NCBI GenBank assembly: GCA_021732565.1
Contig: JAKFUT010000098.1
Location: 1-44,745, forward strand
Direction of reading: 5' to 3'
DNA: 44,745 nucleotides
Origin: Candidatus Obscuribacterales bacterium
GTDB lineage: Bacteria > Cyanobacteriota > Vampirovibrionia > Obscuribacterales > Obscuribacteraceae
The notes under the pieces were generated by a model that saw nothing but the letters and a program-made list of their open reading frames with translations, made no database searches and was not told the origin of the DNA. This document shows positions 1-7,898 of the stretch, piece by piece. Each line of letters starts with the position of its first letter. Position 1 is the first letter of the stretch. The translations under genes were made by a program, and so were the position numbers.

Positions 1-188
1 AAATCAATGCCGGACATTCCTGGCATGTGCCAATCTAAAATGAGCAAGTCGTAGCTCGATACTTTGAGCATGGTCTGCGCAAGGTCCGGTTCCCAAGACA
101 CGTCAACTAGAAAACCTTGAGCCTCTAGAATATCTTTGACCGCGGTAGTTAGTGATTCCTCATCATCAAGGATAAGAATCTTTGACAA
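1..188 (-). CDS. Response regulator receiver domain, 3' end cut by window edge
   Basis: Only the first 62 codons are inside the window. Reading leftward from a TTG at 188 the translation begins MSKILILDDEESLTTAV and continues to a phospho-acceptor motif LILDWHMPGMSG. The acidic pair is at residues 8-9 and the likely phosphorylated Asp at residue 52. This is a CheY-like receiver domain; the output domain lies outside the window. A GGGA purine stretch lies a few bases before the TTG. The gene is divergent from the TPR/histidine-kinase pair at 241-2939. It resembles the regulator at 36916 (VAKVLVIEDD, IIDWDLPGMTG), which sits in the paralogous module, so it is probably the partner of the kinase at 1443. 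The receiver call is firm; the partner assignment is inference. Confidence 0.85.
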   Translation of the reverse strand, partial: MSKILILDDEESLTTAVKDILEAQGFLVDVSWEPDLAQTMLKVSSYDLLILDWHMPGMSGID

Positions 189-240
189 CTGATTTTCCCT
201 TTGCTATCCGAGGGGCGGCGACGCTTTAATCCAGACGCGA

Positions 241-1446
241 GTGCTCTTGCGCTTTATAGAGAAGACCTTCGAAGTATCCTTTAGTATTATAGGCGCTGTT
301 GTCGATAGTTGTAACTCGCTGCGCATCCAAAGGGTCCCTTTGATCTACTTCGGTTCATTGCTCAATTGCGTCTGCAAGAGGCAATCCAGAGTCTTGTCAT
401 TAGCTTCTGTGCTGTTGCTGGTGGCTGCACCATTGGGATGGTCTGATACCGGAAAAGCAGGTCCGGGTGCTTCCACGAGACGATGGCGAGAGATTAGCCG
501 CAACGCAAGCAAGGCTTTATGGTTGAAAAAGTTCACCGAGGCCGCTGCCGGCTACGAAGAGGCTATTGCGACCATTTCCGCTACTTCGGCGAATTGCGAG
601 TCGCTGCTCAACCTCAAAATGAACCTTGCGGAGGTGAGGCGGCAACAAGGTCTGTTAAAGGATGCGACGCTACTGCTAGATTCCGTGCAGACGGAAATCA
701 AGCAAACACCACCGTTGGATCCTTTCTTGCAAGCTAGATATTGGCGGGGGCGGTCTCGGTTGCAAGAAAGCCTCAAGTTGTATGAGGATGGGGCGAACTC
801 TGCTATGAAAGCCTTCGAGATTGCCTTGCCTCATTTCGCTCCGCACAGCGGGCACACTTTTACTGCATACAGTCGACTGGTATATAGATTATGCGAGCTA
901 AACGGATTCAATCTAATTCTAGAAGTAATGAGCCGAGTAGATAAGACATACGAACCAACGTCGAAACAACACGCCAAACTAACAAGTTCGTTTCAAACCA
1001 CTTTTTCCAAATTCTGCAACTGGGCAAGTGATATAAAAGACCTGGTGTACGCAGAAAAGCAATTAGCCGGACTTTGCAAAGTGTATAAGGACCTGCCAGT
1101 CTTGCTGAGGTCTTGCCGGACTTGGTTTGATACCTGCAAAAGAGTTGGCGCGCGCGTAGCGTACGACGACATCGCAACAAATTTGCAAGCGACTCTGCAA
1201 CGCGAGAGGCCGTCCGCCGAAAATATTTTGGTTTTGATAGACGGTCGTTGCCTGGTGGTTGATCTTTATCGCAAGCATCATCAACAAGATGTTGTTCAGG
1301 ATCAGCTACGGAAGTGCGAAGGGCTGCTGTCGTCAGCTACAAAGTTGCGCGTAGCGTCAAAGAAACGAGAGCCCTTGCAAAAGGCAATAATGCAGCTGCA
1401 GACAGATCTCAACCAAATGAAGAAAATTAGAGAAGAGGACAAGTGA
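241..1446 (+). CDS. Secreted TPR-like helical protein, partner of HK1
   Basis: The open frame encodes up to 401 residues of mostly amphipathic helices. A hydrophobic segment (SLASVLLLVAAPLG, about residues 53-66) reads as a signal peptide or anchor. For that reason a start at the TTG at 358 may be more realistic than the GTG at 241; neither has a strong ribosome binding site. The region after it (residues ~80-220) has the spacing of degenerate TPR helices. Its stop codon overlaps the GTG of the downstream histidine kinase by 4 bp, implying translational coupling. It is a paralogue of the protein at 39184-40485: compare FLQARYWRGRSRLQ with LLELRFWRRKRQLY, each followed by a similar helix pattern. 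Likely role, by inference: a periplasmic sensor or scaffold feeding the adjacent kinase. No enzymatic motif is visible. Confidence 0.72.
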   Translation: MLLRFIEKTFEVSFSIIGAVVDSCNSLRIQRVPLIYFGSLLNCVCKRQSRVLSLASVLLLVAAPLGWSDTGKAGPGASTRRWREISRNASKALWLKKFTEAAAGYEEAIATISATSANCESLLNLKMNLAEVRRQQGLLKDATLLLDSVQTEIKQTPPLDPFLQARYWRGRSRLQESLKLYEDGANSAMKAFEIALPHFAPHSGHTFTAYSRLVYRLCELNGFNLILEVMSRVDKTYEPTSKQHAKLTSSFQTTFSKFCNWASDIKDLVYAEKQLAGLCKVYKDLPVLLRSCRTWFDTCKRVGARVAYDDIATNLQATLQRERPSAENILVLIDGRCLVVDLYRKHHQQDVVQDQLRKCEGLLSSATKLRVASKKREPLQKAIMQLQTDLNQMKKIREEDK

Positions 1447-2939
1447 TATTGAAGCCGACAAAGCTAAGGCACCAAATTCTACTTTTGCTTGGTGTTCCGC
1501 TGTTGATTCAACTGCTCACCATTAGTTTTCTTCTGTTTTCCTTCGCAAAAATCGATGAGGCGGCAAGAAGAGAAGCTAAAGCCAAGCGCGTAGTTTCGGT
1601 TTGCCAGGAATCCATTGGGCTTTTCGGTAGCATCATCTTCCAAATCGCCACGCCCACCTATTTTGGCGAAAAGGACCCCGCGCGCGCAAAGTTACTCGTC
1701 AAGTCCCTACTGCGCAAAACCTCCGAACTTCAGTCGCTTGTAAAAGACAATCCGGAAGCACTAACTTTAACCCATCGATTCGCGCGCGACGCCAAAGGCT
1801 TCATCGAAAGTTTCGACGAACTGATTCGTTCATTTGATGCGGAAACCGGAAGATTGCTTTTCTCGGAAGTGCTGACCACCGGCGAGTTCATGGAGCAGTT
1901 TAAAGTGATCTGGGAAAGAGTTCAGCAAGATTTGAATGAACTTATAGCTATGTACGCTCCCATTGCAGATGAGTTCCAACCTCAGGGGGTTAAGGCGAGG
2001 GAAAACCTCCGGCTGGTCATAATAATGATTCTCGCCATCAATATTCTTACCGTTATGATTCTGGCTGCCAATGTGAACCGAAATACACTGCAGCGCTTGC
2101 AAATACTAATGAGCAACTTGCAAAGTTTTTCTCGCGCCAGGAAAGAATATATCGACTTGAAAGGCACCGACGAGATATCGACACTGAATCAGGCGTTCAA
2201 ACAAGTTGCTGATGAGCGAAACAAATTAGACGAAATTCGCAAGTCGCTACAAGCAATGATCAGTCATGACATCAGGTCGCCGCTGTCAGCCGTCACGTTG
2301 TCTCTGGAATTCATTTTGGACAGCTTTCAGGAGACACTGGTACCGACCGTTTCCAATCGCTTGACCAGATCTCTATCTGAACTGAAGAGACTTTCGCGGT
2401 TAGTTCGCACATTGCTCGATATTGAGAAGATGGAAACCGGTCATCTTGATCTTTCGATAAATGATCATTATTGCGTCGACCTCATTGATCAGTCCACTTC
2501 CGCGGTGCTGTCGCTCGCAGAGAGAAAAGAGATCGCACTTGAAACCCTGGTCCCGGAGTCTCTTGCTCTGGATTGCGATGGTGACAGAACGATTCAGGTA
2601 TTGGTTAACTTGCTATCCAATGCAATTAAATTCGCTCCGCGAGAATCGACGATAATAGTCTCTTGCGACAAATCAAAAGATAATGCGACAAGATTTGAAG
2701 TGATCGATCAGGGACCGGGTATTCCCGACGACAAGGTAGACAAACTCTTTGGCAAATTTTCACAGCTAGATCAGCCTGAAGAAATTAAAGTTGCGGGAAG
2801 CGGACTCGGTCTCTTCATTTGTAAGTTATTGATAGAAGCGCAGGGGGGGCGAATTGGTTATCGTCCATCCCGGAGCAATGGTGCCTGCTTTTGGTTCGAG
2901 TTACCAGAGGAACCTCCGTCCACCACAAGTCGAGTCTAA
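1443..2939 (+). CDS. Membrane sensor histidine kinase HK1
   Basis: A 498-residue sensor kinase starting at a GTG that overlaps the upstream stop. Transmembrane helix 1 spans residues ~11-35 and helix 2 ~190-211, enclosing a ~155-residue helical extracytoplasmic domain. A HAMP-like linker (~212-262) follows, then the dimerisation helix with the phospho-acceptor His275 in MISHDIRSPLS. The catalytic domain has the N box (VLVNLLSNAIKF), the G1 box (DQGPGIPDD) and the G2 box (GSGLGLFICK). It should autophosphorylate on His275 and pass phosphate to a response regulator, most likely the one cut at 1-188. It is clearly paralogous to the kinase at 37641-39134, including the motif YAPI followed by QP at the end of the sensor domain. 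The kinase call is certain; the ligand is unknown. Confidence 0.95.
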   Translation: MILKPTKLRHQILLLLGVPLLIQLLTISFLLFSFAKIDEAARREAKAKRVVSVCQESIGLFGSIIFQIATPTYFGEKDPARAKLLVKSLLRKTSELQSLVKDNPEALTLTHRFARDAKGFIESFDELIRSFDAETGRLLFSEVLTTGEFMEQFKVIWERVQQDLNELIAMYAPIADEFQPQGVKARENLRLVIIMILAINILTVMILAANVNRNTLQRLQILMSNLQSFSRARKEYIDLKGTDEISTLNQAFKQVADERNKLDEIRKSLQAMISHDIRSPLSAVTLSLEFILDSFQETLVPTVSNRLTRSLSELKRLSRLVRTLLDIEKMETGHLDLSINDHYCVDLIDQSTSAVLSLAERKEIALETLVPESLALDCDGDRTIQVLVNLLSNAIKFAPRESTIIVSCDKSKDNATRFEVIDQGPGIPDDKVDKLFGKFSQLDQPEEIKVAGSGLGLFICKLLIEAQGGRIGYRPSRSNGACFWFELPEEPPSTTSRV

Positions 2940-3036
2940 TTTGTCCACAGCGGACAGCTCCTTAACGATGCTGTAACGACGCGGTAGTTAAAGTTAACTA
3001 CTAAGAGCACAAGCTAGCTCATCCTGGAGCGAGCAA

Positions 3037-3042
3037 GGGAGG
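3037..3042 (+). promoter_or_regulatory. Shine-Dalgarno site of the signal peptidase homologue
   Basis: A GGGAGG stretch lies 5 nt before the GTG at 3048. It decides that start, which puts the membrane anchor at residues 3-20 where signal peptidases usually have it. Confidence 0.7.
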
Positions 3043-3047
3043 TTAAG

Positions 3048-3692
3048 GTGATAATTTTAAAGTGGCTCGCCTTCGCAGTACTTGTGATGGTTCTATGCAT
3101 AGTACCAATGCGGATGTTTGTACAGTCTCGCTCCTGTCCGTCTAATGATATGTGGCCGACAATTCTGTTCGGAAGCGAGTTCATGGTTGAACGTTGGTCG
3201 ACAATATTCGGCCAGTTAACGCGTGGCGATGTAGTACTGTTTTATCCGCCAAAGGACGAAGTTCCCGGCATAGACGATTTCTCACTATCGCGACTATTGG
3301 GCGACTTAAGCGGATTACCCTTCTTTGAATGCAGACCGGTTTTTATCAAGCGCGTAATCGGATTACCTGGTGACAAGGTCGAAATTAAGGCCGGTCAGGG
3401 GGTCTATTTGAATGGCGAGCCGCTCAAAGAGCCATACTGCATGGACATTGCACAGTATTCTCTAGCCCGACTGCAAGATATAGGTGGCCCCGTTGCTACA
3501 GGAAAGTTCTTCACCCCGTACCCTGACTCGACTGCACCGATAGTGGTACCGGAAGGGCATCTGTTTGTGCTGGGGGATAAACGCAACAACAGCCAGGATA
3601 GTCACCAGCTCGGGTTTATCAATAAAAACCGGCTAGTCGGCAGAGCGTGGTTTGCATTTGAACCAGACGGAATAATGCCAATCAGGAAGTAG
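3048..3692 (+). CDS. lepB: Signal peptidase I (S26) homologue lacking the catalytic serine
   Basis: A 214-residue protein with an N-terminal transmembrane anchor (residues ~3-20) and the S26 signal peptidase boxes in order. Box B reads PSNDMWPTI (residues 31-39), RGDVVLFYPP follows at ~59-68, the general-base Lys101 lies in FIKRVIGLPGDKVE, and box E is GDKRNNSQDSHQLGF (176-190). In active enzymes box B is PSxSMxPT and its second Ser is the nucleophile. Here the codon at that position is GAT, giving Asp34. As written the protein should not cleave by the usual Ser/Lys mechanism. The fold and membrane position are otherwise intact, so it could be an inactive regulator, a repurposed peptidase or a recent loss. 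It is followed by a gene fragment and stands alone on its strand. Confidence 0.88.
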   Translation: MIILKWLAFAVLVMVLCIVPMRMFVQSRSCPSNDMWPTILFGSEFMVERWSTIFGQLTRGDVVLFYPPKDEVPGIDDFSLSRLLGDLSGLPFFECRPVFIKRVIGLPGDKVEIKAGQGVYLNGEPLKEPYCMDIAQYSLARLQDIGGPVATGKFFTPYPDSTAPIVVPEGHLFVLGDKRNNSQDSHQLGFINKNRLVGRAWFAFEPDGIMPIRK

Positions 3693-3706
3693 CCACTACG
3701 CGACAC

Positions 3707-3802
3707 TCAATTGGCATCTTGATAAACCGCAGTGGATACATCATTGTGTTTGATGAAAAAGACAAAGGTGCAGCTTACGTTCTTAAAGTGAAAAAGGAAT
3801 AG
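3707..3802 (+). pseudogene. Truncated copy of the C-terminal tail of the gene at 5061-5909
   Basis: In frame this stretch reads INRSGYIIVFDEKDKGAA and on to VLKVKKE followed by TAG. It closely matches the last ~30 residues of the minus-strand protein at 5061-5909 (INRNGYFIVFDEKDKGAA). The nucleotides 3721-3805 and the reverse complement of 5058-5142 differ at only about four of 85 positions by eye. No start codon or upstream domain is present, so it is a gene-tail fragment rather than a gene. Confidence 0.85.
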
Positions 3803-3805
3803 ACC
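3721..3805 (+). repeat. Left arm of an 85-bp inverted repeat pair
   Basis: Inverted partner of 5058-5142, about 81 of 85 bases identical by eye. It runs from GATAAACCGCA to GAATAGACC and includes the stop codon plus a few bases beyond. The two arms enclose ~1.25 kb holding one hypothetical gene and a strong hairpin. Confidence 0.85.
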
Positions 3806-3813
3806 GCTTCCAA

Positions 3814-4443
3814 GTGGTCGGCGGCAAAAATACTATAAACGAAGCTGGCGAACATGGCGATTCCCGGCGTCCCTCGCGCGAGAAATCTTCAGCGGACGTA
3901 TCTGCCGACTACCTGCAATATCGACTCAATGGCAATTCGTTGGACGGAAAGACTATGGTGCACGCCACTCCTGTTCCTTACGATATCAAACGACCAATTC
4001 AGGACTTGCGTGGTGAAAGAATAGTAACAGCCATAGAACCTGATGGAAGAATGCGACTATATGTCATCGACAAAAATTCAAGCGTTAAAGAGGTCGATAC
4101 GGCCAGCACCGAAAGCTTGATCGAGAAATCGTTCGACGAACTGGCGAAATCTAACGACAGAAAGCTGGAAGCAGCGAAATCAGATCCTGCCAAAAACAAA
4201 GATCTAATCGAAAAACTCCAGGCACAAAAACGAGCTATAGCACTAGATAAAGCTAAATATGGCAACAACCCGGATTTTCGCCGTACGGTGAATCATTCTA
4301 TAGCTGAGAGGCTGAAGTCCTCAGGCAAAGTTACGGGGACTTCCGTTACGGTGCTATTTCTTGCGACAACCGCCATGGAACTTTTTCATAGAGAGACTTA
4401 TCCGGATTCGGATGTTCTAGATTTCCGCATCCTCGGACCTTAG
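3814..4443 (+). CDS. Hypothetical protein, possibly 5'-truncated
   Basis: I do not recognise this 209-residue protein. The first ~45 residues are polar and probably disordered. A short beta-rich stretch (GERIVTAIEPDGRMRLYVID, ~residues 69-88) is followed by a Lys/Glu-rich helix (~105-155) and a weakly hydrophobic segment (TSVTVLFLATTAMEL). The GTG at 3814 has no visible ribosome binding site, and the frame stays open upstream to 3787, so the true 5' end may have been lost when the repeat arm at 3721-3805 was placed here. The next in-frame methionine is at 3955. It lies between two arms of an inverted repeat and upstream of a hairpin at 4598-4647. Coding status is moderate; no function is assigned. 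Confidence 0.5.
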   Translation: MVGGKNTINEAGEHGDSRRPSREKSSADVSADYLQYRLNGNSLDGKTMVHATPVPYDIKRPIQDLRGERIVTAIEPDGRMRLYVIDKNSSVKEVDTASTESLIEKSFDELAKSNDRKLEAAKSDPAKNKDLIEKLQAQKRAIALDKAKYGNNPDFRRTVNHSIAERLKSSGKVTGTSVTVLFLATTAMELFHRETYPDSDVLDFRILGP

Positions 4444-4597
4444 TTCACTAAATTTTCCAAGCATCAGCGACGAGTACAGTCATGATGAGGTTCGCAAAGT
4501 CGCATAGTACTCGGGCCTGAATGTCGCTCGGTCGCAGTTTCGCTGACAAAGTAGTTTATCGGCCGGGGCCGGGCCAGTATGCGATAGTCCGAAAGCA

Positions 4598-4647
4598 AAA
4601 GAATGTGCGCTCTCCATCCATCGGTTACGCGGAGAGCGCACATCTTT
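4598..4647. terminator. Strong hairpin, likely bidirectional intrinsic terminator
   Basis: AAAGAATGTGCGCTCTCC (4598-4615) pairs with GGAGAGCGCACATCTTT (4631-4647) across a 15-nt loop, with one unpaired base. The left arm is A-rich and the right arm ends in T's, so it can terminate transcripts from either side. On plus it lies 155 bp beyond the gene ending at 4443; on minus it lies 410 bp beyond the gene ending at 5061. Confidence 0.7.
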
Positions 4648-4857
4648 TTGTTTCAGAATTGCTTGGAGAAAATCGGAGCCAGATTCGACTCGGCGCATTT
4701 TGTATTGCACGAAAAGATAAAAGGCGGCGATACGACGTTTTCCTCTCAACGGGCTTTCCAATTGCGACTGGAGTGATTAAAGGAGCCTGTCGACATCTCA
4801 TCAAAGATCGCATGGACACTGGGACTCGCTGGGGACTTGAGGGTGCCGAGTCTATCC

Positions 4858-4896
4858 TACGGCTTCGCTCGCTGCGCTCCAGGGTGACCTGGAGAA
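4858..4896. repeat. REP-like palindromic GC-rich element
   Basis: The stretch GGCTTCGCTCGCTGCGCTCC is followed by a perfect small hairpin, CTCCAGG-GTGA-CCTGGAG. Such TTCGCTCGCTGCGCTC motifs followed by palindromes are common in dispersed intergenic repeats. Only this copy is seen here, so membership of a family is a guess. Confidence 0.35.
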
Positions 4897-5057
4897 GTAT
4901 CGGAAATTCCACGAAGCACAGTCTTTCCATCGCAATCATGTCTCTCGCTTTGCCATCCCCTCGCTGTCTCGAGTGGCACAGTACATTGTCAAGGCAGAGC
5001 TGCACCCAATTTCAATTACCTCAAATCGGCTAGCGAATGCTGCTCTTGCAGCGATGT

Positions 5058-5142
5058 GGTCTATTCCTTTTTCAATTTAAGGACGTAAGCTGCACCTTTG
5101 TCTTTTTCATCAAACACAATGAAGTATCCATTGCGGTTTATC
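5058..5142 (-). repeat. Right arm of the 85-bp inverted repeat pair
   Basis: Reverse complement of 3721-3805 with about four mismatches. This arm is the coding 3' end of the gene at 5061-5909, so it is the source copy and the left arm is the derived fragment. Confidence 0.85.
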
Positions 5143-5909
5143 GCCACAATTTTGTCGCGATACACTGATATGTGGTCGCCATTAGGATAAGTCATACTGG
5201 TTTGACCAGACGCGTCGGTGAGCATTCTTACTTTACCGTTAACCTCAATTGAGTGAGCTTGAGCAAACAAAGCGATTCTGTCACCGTTTGGCATTTTTAA
5301 ATCTTTGTCGGTAAGCGTGTCGCCCGTAGGCAGTAAGATCTCTTGTCCAAGTTCCAGCCGCTTGTATCCGTTGTCCTCATAGAGCTTACGCACCTGAGCC
5401 GCTGCTTTCTCGGCTTGGGGCAACTGGCGCTCTTCCCGTCTGCTGCCGACCGGTGGAAGCTGAAGTTCGTCTAAATTGGCTGACTGTTGAGCCACACGTG
5501 CTTGCGGTGCTCGATTAACTTCAGCTGAGCTAGATAACGGCGAAGCAGGAGGAAGTAGACCTTCCCGAGGTCTGGCCGGCGGCAACTGCGATTCGACCGA
5601 ATTCGCTGTAGCAGTTTTTTGCACTTCGCACGTCTCCACCAATGGAGTGGTCCGTCGCCCCCCCGAGCCGGAGGCGTGTTCTGCGAACAGTGATCGAAGT
5701 GTCTCCGTTGTGTGCATACGATTCAACATTTCCTCCAATGACTCATTCTCAGAGACAGCTGACGGTTTGGCGACCCGGCATTGGTTACCCGTATCGCTTG
5801 GCGGACCTGATAGTAGCTCTCTTGCTAAACTCGCCATCGCAGTATAACTGTCGTCATCATTCTGTTCTGTTTCTCTATAGTCCGCTTTTAAAAGATAGTT
5901 GTCTGACAT
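5061..5909 (-). CDS. Hypothetical protein: disordered N-terminus, PNGD-rich beta domain
   Basis: The start was set at the ATG at 5909 because AGGAGG lies 5 nt before it; the longer frame to 5987 has no such site. The 282-residue product is Pro/Ser/Glu-rich and probably disordered up to residue ~160, with repeated QLPP-type motifs. The C-terminal ~115 residues look beta-rich, with repeating turns (LPTGD, MPNGD, YPNGD) and a tail ending KLKKE. I do not recognise the family. No signal peptide or membrane segment is visible, so it is probably cytoplasmic. It is divergent from the acidic protein at 6319, leaving 409 bp between the two starts. A copy of its tail sits inverted at 3707-3802. Confidence 0.75.
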   Translation of the reverse strand: MSDNYLLKADYRETEQNDDDSYTAMASLARELLSGPPSDTGNQCRVAKPSAVSENESLEEMLNRMHTTETLRSLFAEHASGSGGRRTTPLVETCEVQKTATANSVESQLPPARPREGLLPPASPLSSSAEVNRAPQARVAQQSANLDELQLPPVGSRREERQLPQAEKAAAQVRKLYEDNGYKRLELGQEILLPTGDTLTDKDLKMPNGDRIALFAQAHSIEVNGKVRMLTDASGQTSMTYPNGDHISVYRDKIVAINRNGYFIVFDEKDKGAAYVLKLKKE

Positions 5910-6318
5910 ACGGTCCTCCTCGTCCTTTGAGCGCTCACAATGCACTGCACATAAAAACGTTTGCCTTCGACTGCGACTCGTTTTCAACTCTTCGCGATGT
6001 CCACTGTTTTAAACTAACACTCGTCAAGTTACGGGACCGTTAAGTAAGTCGGTCGAGACCTGACTTCTTTTCACAACAATCGAACAGTAAGTCGATGACC
6101 GAGCGTGGAGACAGGAGCGCTTACACCAGTATGCGTTCCGGTGCCCGGCTTTCTGTCCTGTTGCTCTTGGTGTGCTTCTTGAACCGCTTACAATTTTGCG
6201 ATTTAGTAGTTATCGAATCCTTGCCTTTAATGCTTTCACACACAATCCTCACAGAACTCTCAAGGTTGTGTCACACGTCGTTGCGTATGCTGATTCCGTT
6301 ACCAAGGAGGAACGAGCT
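5910..6318. other. Divergent intergenic region
   Basis: 409 bp between the starts of two divergent hypothetical genes. It must hold promoters for both, but I see no clear -35/-10 pair. Several frames stay open here without credible starts. Confidence 0.5.
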
Positions 6319-7074
6319 ATGGACTTCAATGACATAGATGATATGGAGAGTGTAGATAGTGTAGATAGTGAGAGCGTTAGAGAAGCAGGAGAATCGCTGT
6401 TGGATTCAATCGCGGACGAGATGAATGAGGAATGCGGAGGGTGTGACCTAAACGAAGATGAGCCAGAGGAGCTTGAACTTCCCGACCTGGATTTTACAGA
6501 TGCTGCTCCTGAAGCACTCAATAAACCAGTCGAGGAACTCAATAAGGATGACCTGGCAGATGCAACCTCCGGGACCACAGCGAGCGACCCGGCAGACGGA
6601 GGATCGAAGGAACAGGTAGAACATCGACGCAACCGCAATCAATCCCCGGAGATCAATCCTTCGCTCGTCGAGGCAAGCGAGAATCTGAAGAATGCACTAT
6701 CCATGATTAATCAGAGGACAGGTCGATTTGACAGCGCCGAAGCACTGGAAGTGGCAATAAAGAATGTAGTTCAGGCTCTGCATCTTGCTCCCTCACTTGT
6801 AAAAGAGCAAGGCAACCCCGGTGTGCTTTCCCCTCTCCAACGGTTAGCCAAGGTGGAAGGCGTGGCTACCGACCCCCATTTCCTCGCAGCTCTACAGGAG
6901 GCCCGTTCAAGCGTGGAGCAACTAATAAATCCTACCCCGCCGCAAAGAGGATCGAAAGTTTCGCCACAAGAACAAGGACCTACATCTTTTTCCCGAATTG
7001 AAGATTCGACCAATCAGCAGACGGACAGAATGTTACGTGGATTCAGACCGGCTAAGCCTACGGACCGGCGCTGA
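6319..7074 (+). CDS. Acidic, largely disordered hypothetical protein
   Basis: The ATG at 6319 is chosen over the upstream 6172 frame because AAGGAGG at 6304-6310 precedes it by 8 nt. The 251-residue product starts with a strongly acidic stretch (MDFNDIDDMESVDSVDSESV). A small 9-bp tandem repeat encodes the VDS repeats there. A helical region at ~residues 115-200 (SLVEASENLKNALSMINQ) is the only part likely to fold. The tail is Gln/Pro/Arg-rich. No signal peptide, membrane segment or catalytic motif is visible, and the family is not recognised. A 12-bp hairpin follows at 7086-7125. Confidence 0.75.
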   Translation: MDFNDIDDMESVDSVDSESVREAGESLLDSIADEMNEECGGCDLNEDEPEELELPDLDFTDAAPEALNKPVEELNKDDLADATSGTTASDPADGGSKEQVEHRRNRNQSPEINPSLVEASENLKNALSMINQRTGRFDSAEALEVAIKNVVQALHLAPSLVKEQGNPGVLSPLQRLAKVEGVATDPHFLAALQEARSSVEQLINPTPPQRGSKVSPQEQGPTSFSRIEDSTNQQTDRMLRGFRPAKPTDRR

Positions 7075-7085
7075 TCTCGTCAGAG

Positions 7086-7125
7086 AACCCGGAAGTGCCT
7101 AACTCGCCTTATCCACTTCCGGGTT
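7086..7125 (+). terminator. Hairpin downstream of the acidic protein gene
   Basis: AACCCGGAAGTG (7086-7097) pairs perfectly with CACTTCCGGGTT (7114-7125). There is no T-run after it, so termination by this stem alone is uncertain; it could also protect the 3' end. Confidence 0.5.
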
Positions 7126-7331
7126 CGCCTAAACTGCGTGCAAGAGTTGTCTCGGCGAGCAAAGCATCAAGAAGAATTGATTGGGATAATCATACGCATA
7201 CCACAGGGACAGAAATGAAAGCATCCTGGCAGTACGCGACTCGCTAGTGGCACAACAGCTATTTCGCTGAGGCAATCTTAAGCGCAAGTTGAGGCTAACC
7301 CTCAGCTCAAAATTCAAAGAAGAAGAAGAAG

Positions 7332-7376
7332 AAGAAGCGTGTCTCAGCGAGAGCAGCGGGGCACGCTTCTTTTTTG
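7332..7376 (+). terminator. Intrinsic terminator preceded by an AAG repeat
   Basis: AAGAAGCGTG (7332-7341) pairs with CACGCTTCTT (7362-7371) and the T-run continues to 7375. A run of AAG triplets leads into the stem from about 7317. No credible gene ends just before it, so it may end a short untranslated transcript from the 7130-7330 region. Confidence 0.65.
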
Positions 7377-7661
7377 AAAGTGAATCATAGTTAGGAGAAA
7401 CCCTTCTCATTCGAAATCCATCTCTGATTGGCGTCAGTGTGCTGCATTTTCCTCGCGCAGCAAGCTCTATCGATTCCAATCGGCAGCTTTGAGCTGGCTC
7501 GCTTCCACGAGTCCCGCCGAAGACGAAAGCCATGGAAGCGCAGTAGTATCATCATTAATCCTTCAACCCGAAAGCCTCACAAAAGTACCATAAATTTCTC
7601 AGCACTTCTCAGTAAGCTGATGCTATGCACAAATGCATAAGGTCTCAACAGGAGAAGAGCA
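7377..7661. other. Intergenic stretch before the 7662 gene
   Basis: No credible gene. A small inverted repeat TATGCA-CAAA-TGCATA at 7624-7639 lies just before the ribosome binding site of the next gene and could be an operator; this is only a guess. Confidence 0.4.
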
Positions 7662-7898
7662 ATGGACATAATGGACAACTGCGGTTTATGGGAAATCGTC
7701 GAAAATTCAGAGGAAGATGAAATGCAGGAAAACTTTTTCGATGAAATCGATGGAACAAAAGATGCCGTTCCCGCTGAAGAGTCTAAAGCAGCCAGGCTTA
7801 AGCGATTTTCGTCTATTGATCAGAAAACGGTTAAATTTCAGATAGGGGAAGTTTTACCTGATACCCCGATTGACCAACCAGCTGATTTCAAGCAGTGA
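7662..7898 (+). CDS. Small acidic hypothetical protein
   Basis: A 78-residue protein starting MDIMDNCGLWEIVENSEEDE, with AGGAGA about 7 nt before the ATG, a good start signal. It is acidic over the first ~45 residues and more basic afterwards. No domain is recognised. Its last 45 bp overlap, tail to tail, the 3' end of the Ser/Thr kinase gene on the other strand. The codon pattern and start signal make it likely to be real. Confidence 0.55.
   Translation: MDIMDNCGLWEIVENSEEDEMQENFFDEIDGTKDAVPAEESKAARLKRFSSIDQKTVKFQIGEVLPDTPIDQPADFKQ

Larger units (their letters stand above)
4444..5057. other. 614-bp stretch without a convincing gene
   Basis: Open frames on both strands here (for example 4521-5033 on plus and 4625-5005 on minus) have compositions typical of random translation and no start signals. 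The stretch holds a strong hairpin at 4598-4647 and a GC-rich palindromic patch at 4858-4896. I see nothing else in it. Confidence 0.5.

Noticed and set aside
4521-5033. 170-codon plus frame and its 126-codon minus shadow
   Set aside because: No start signals, random-like composition, and the frame crosses the strong hairpin at 4598-4647.
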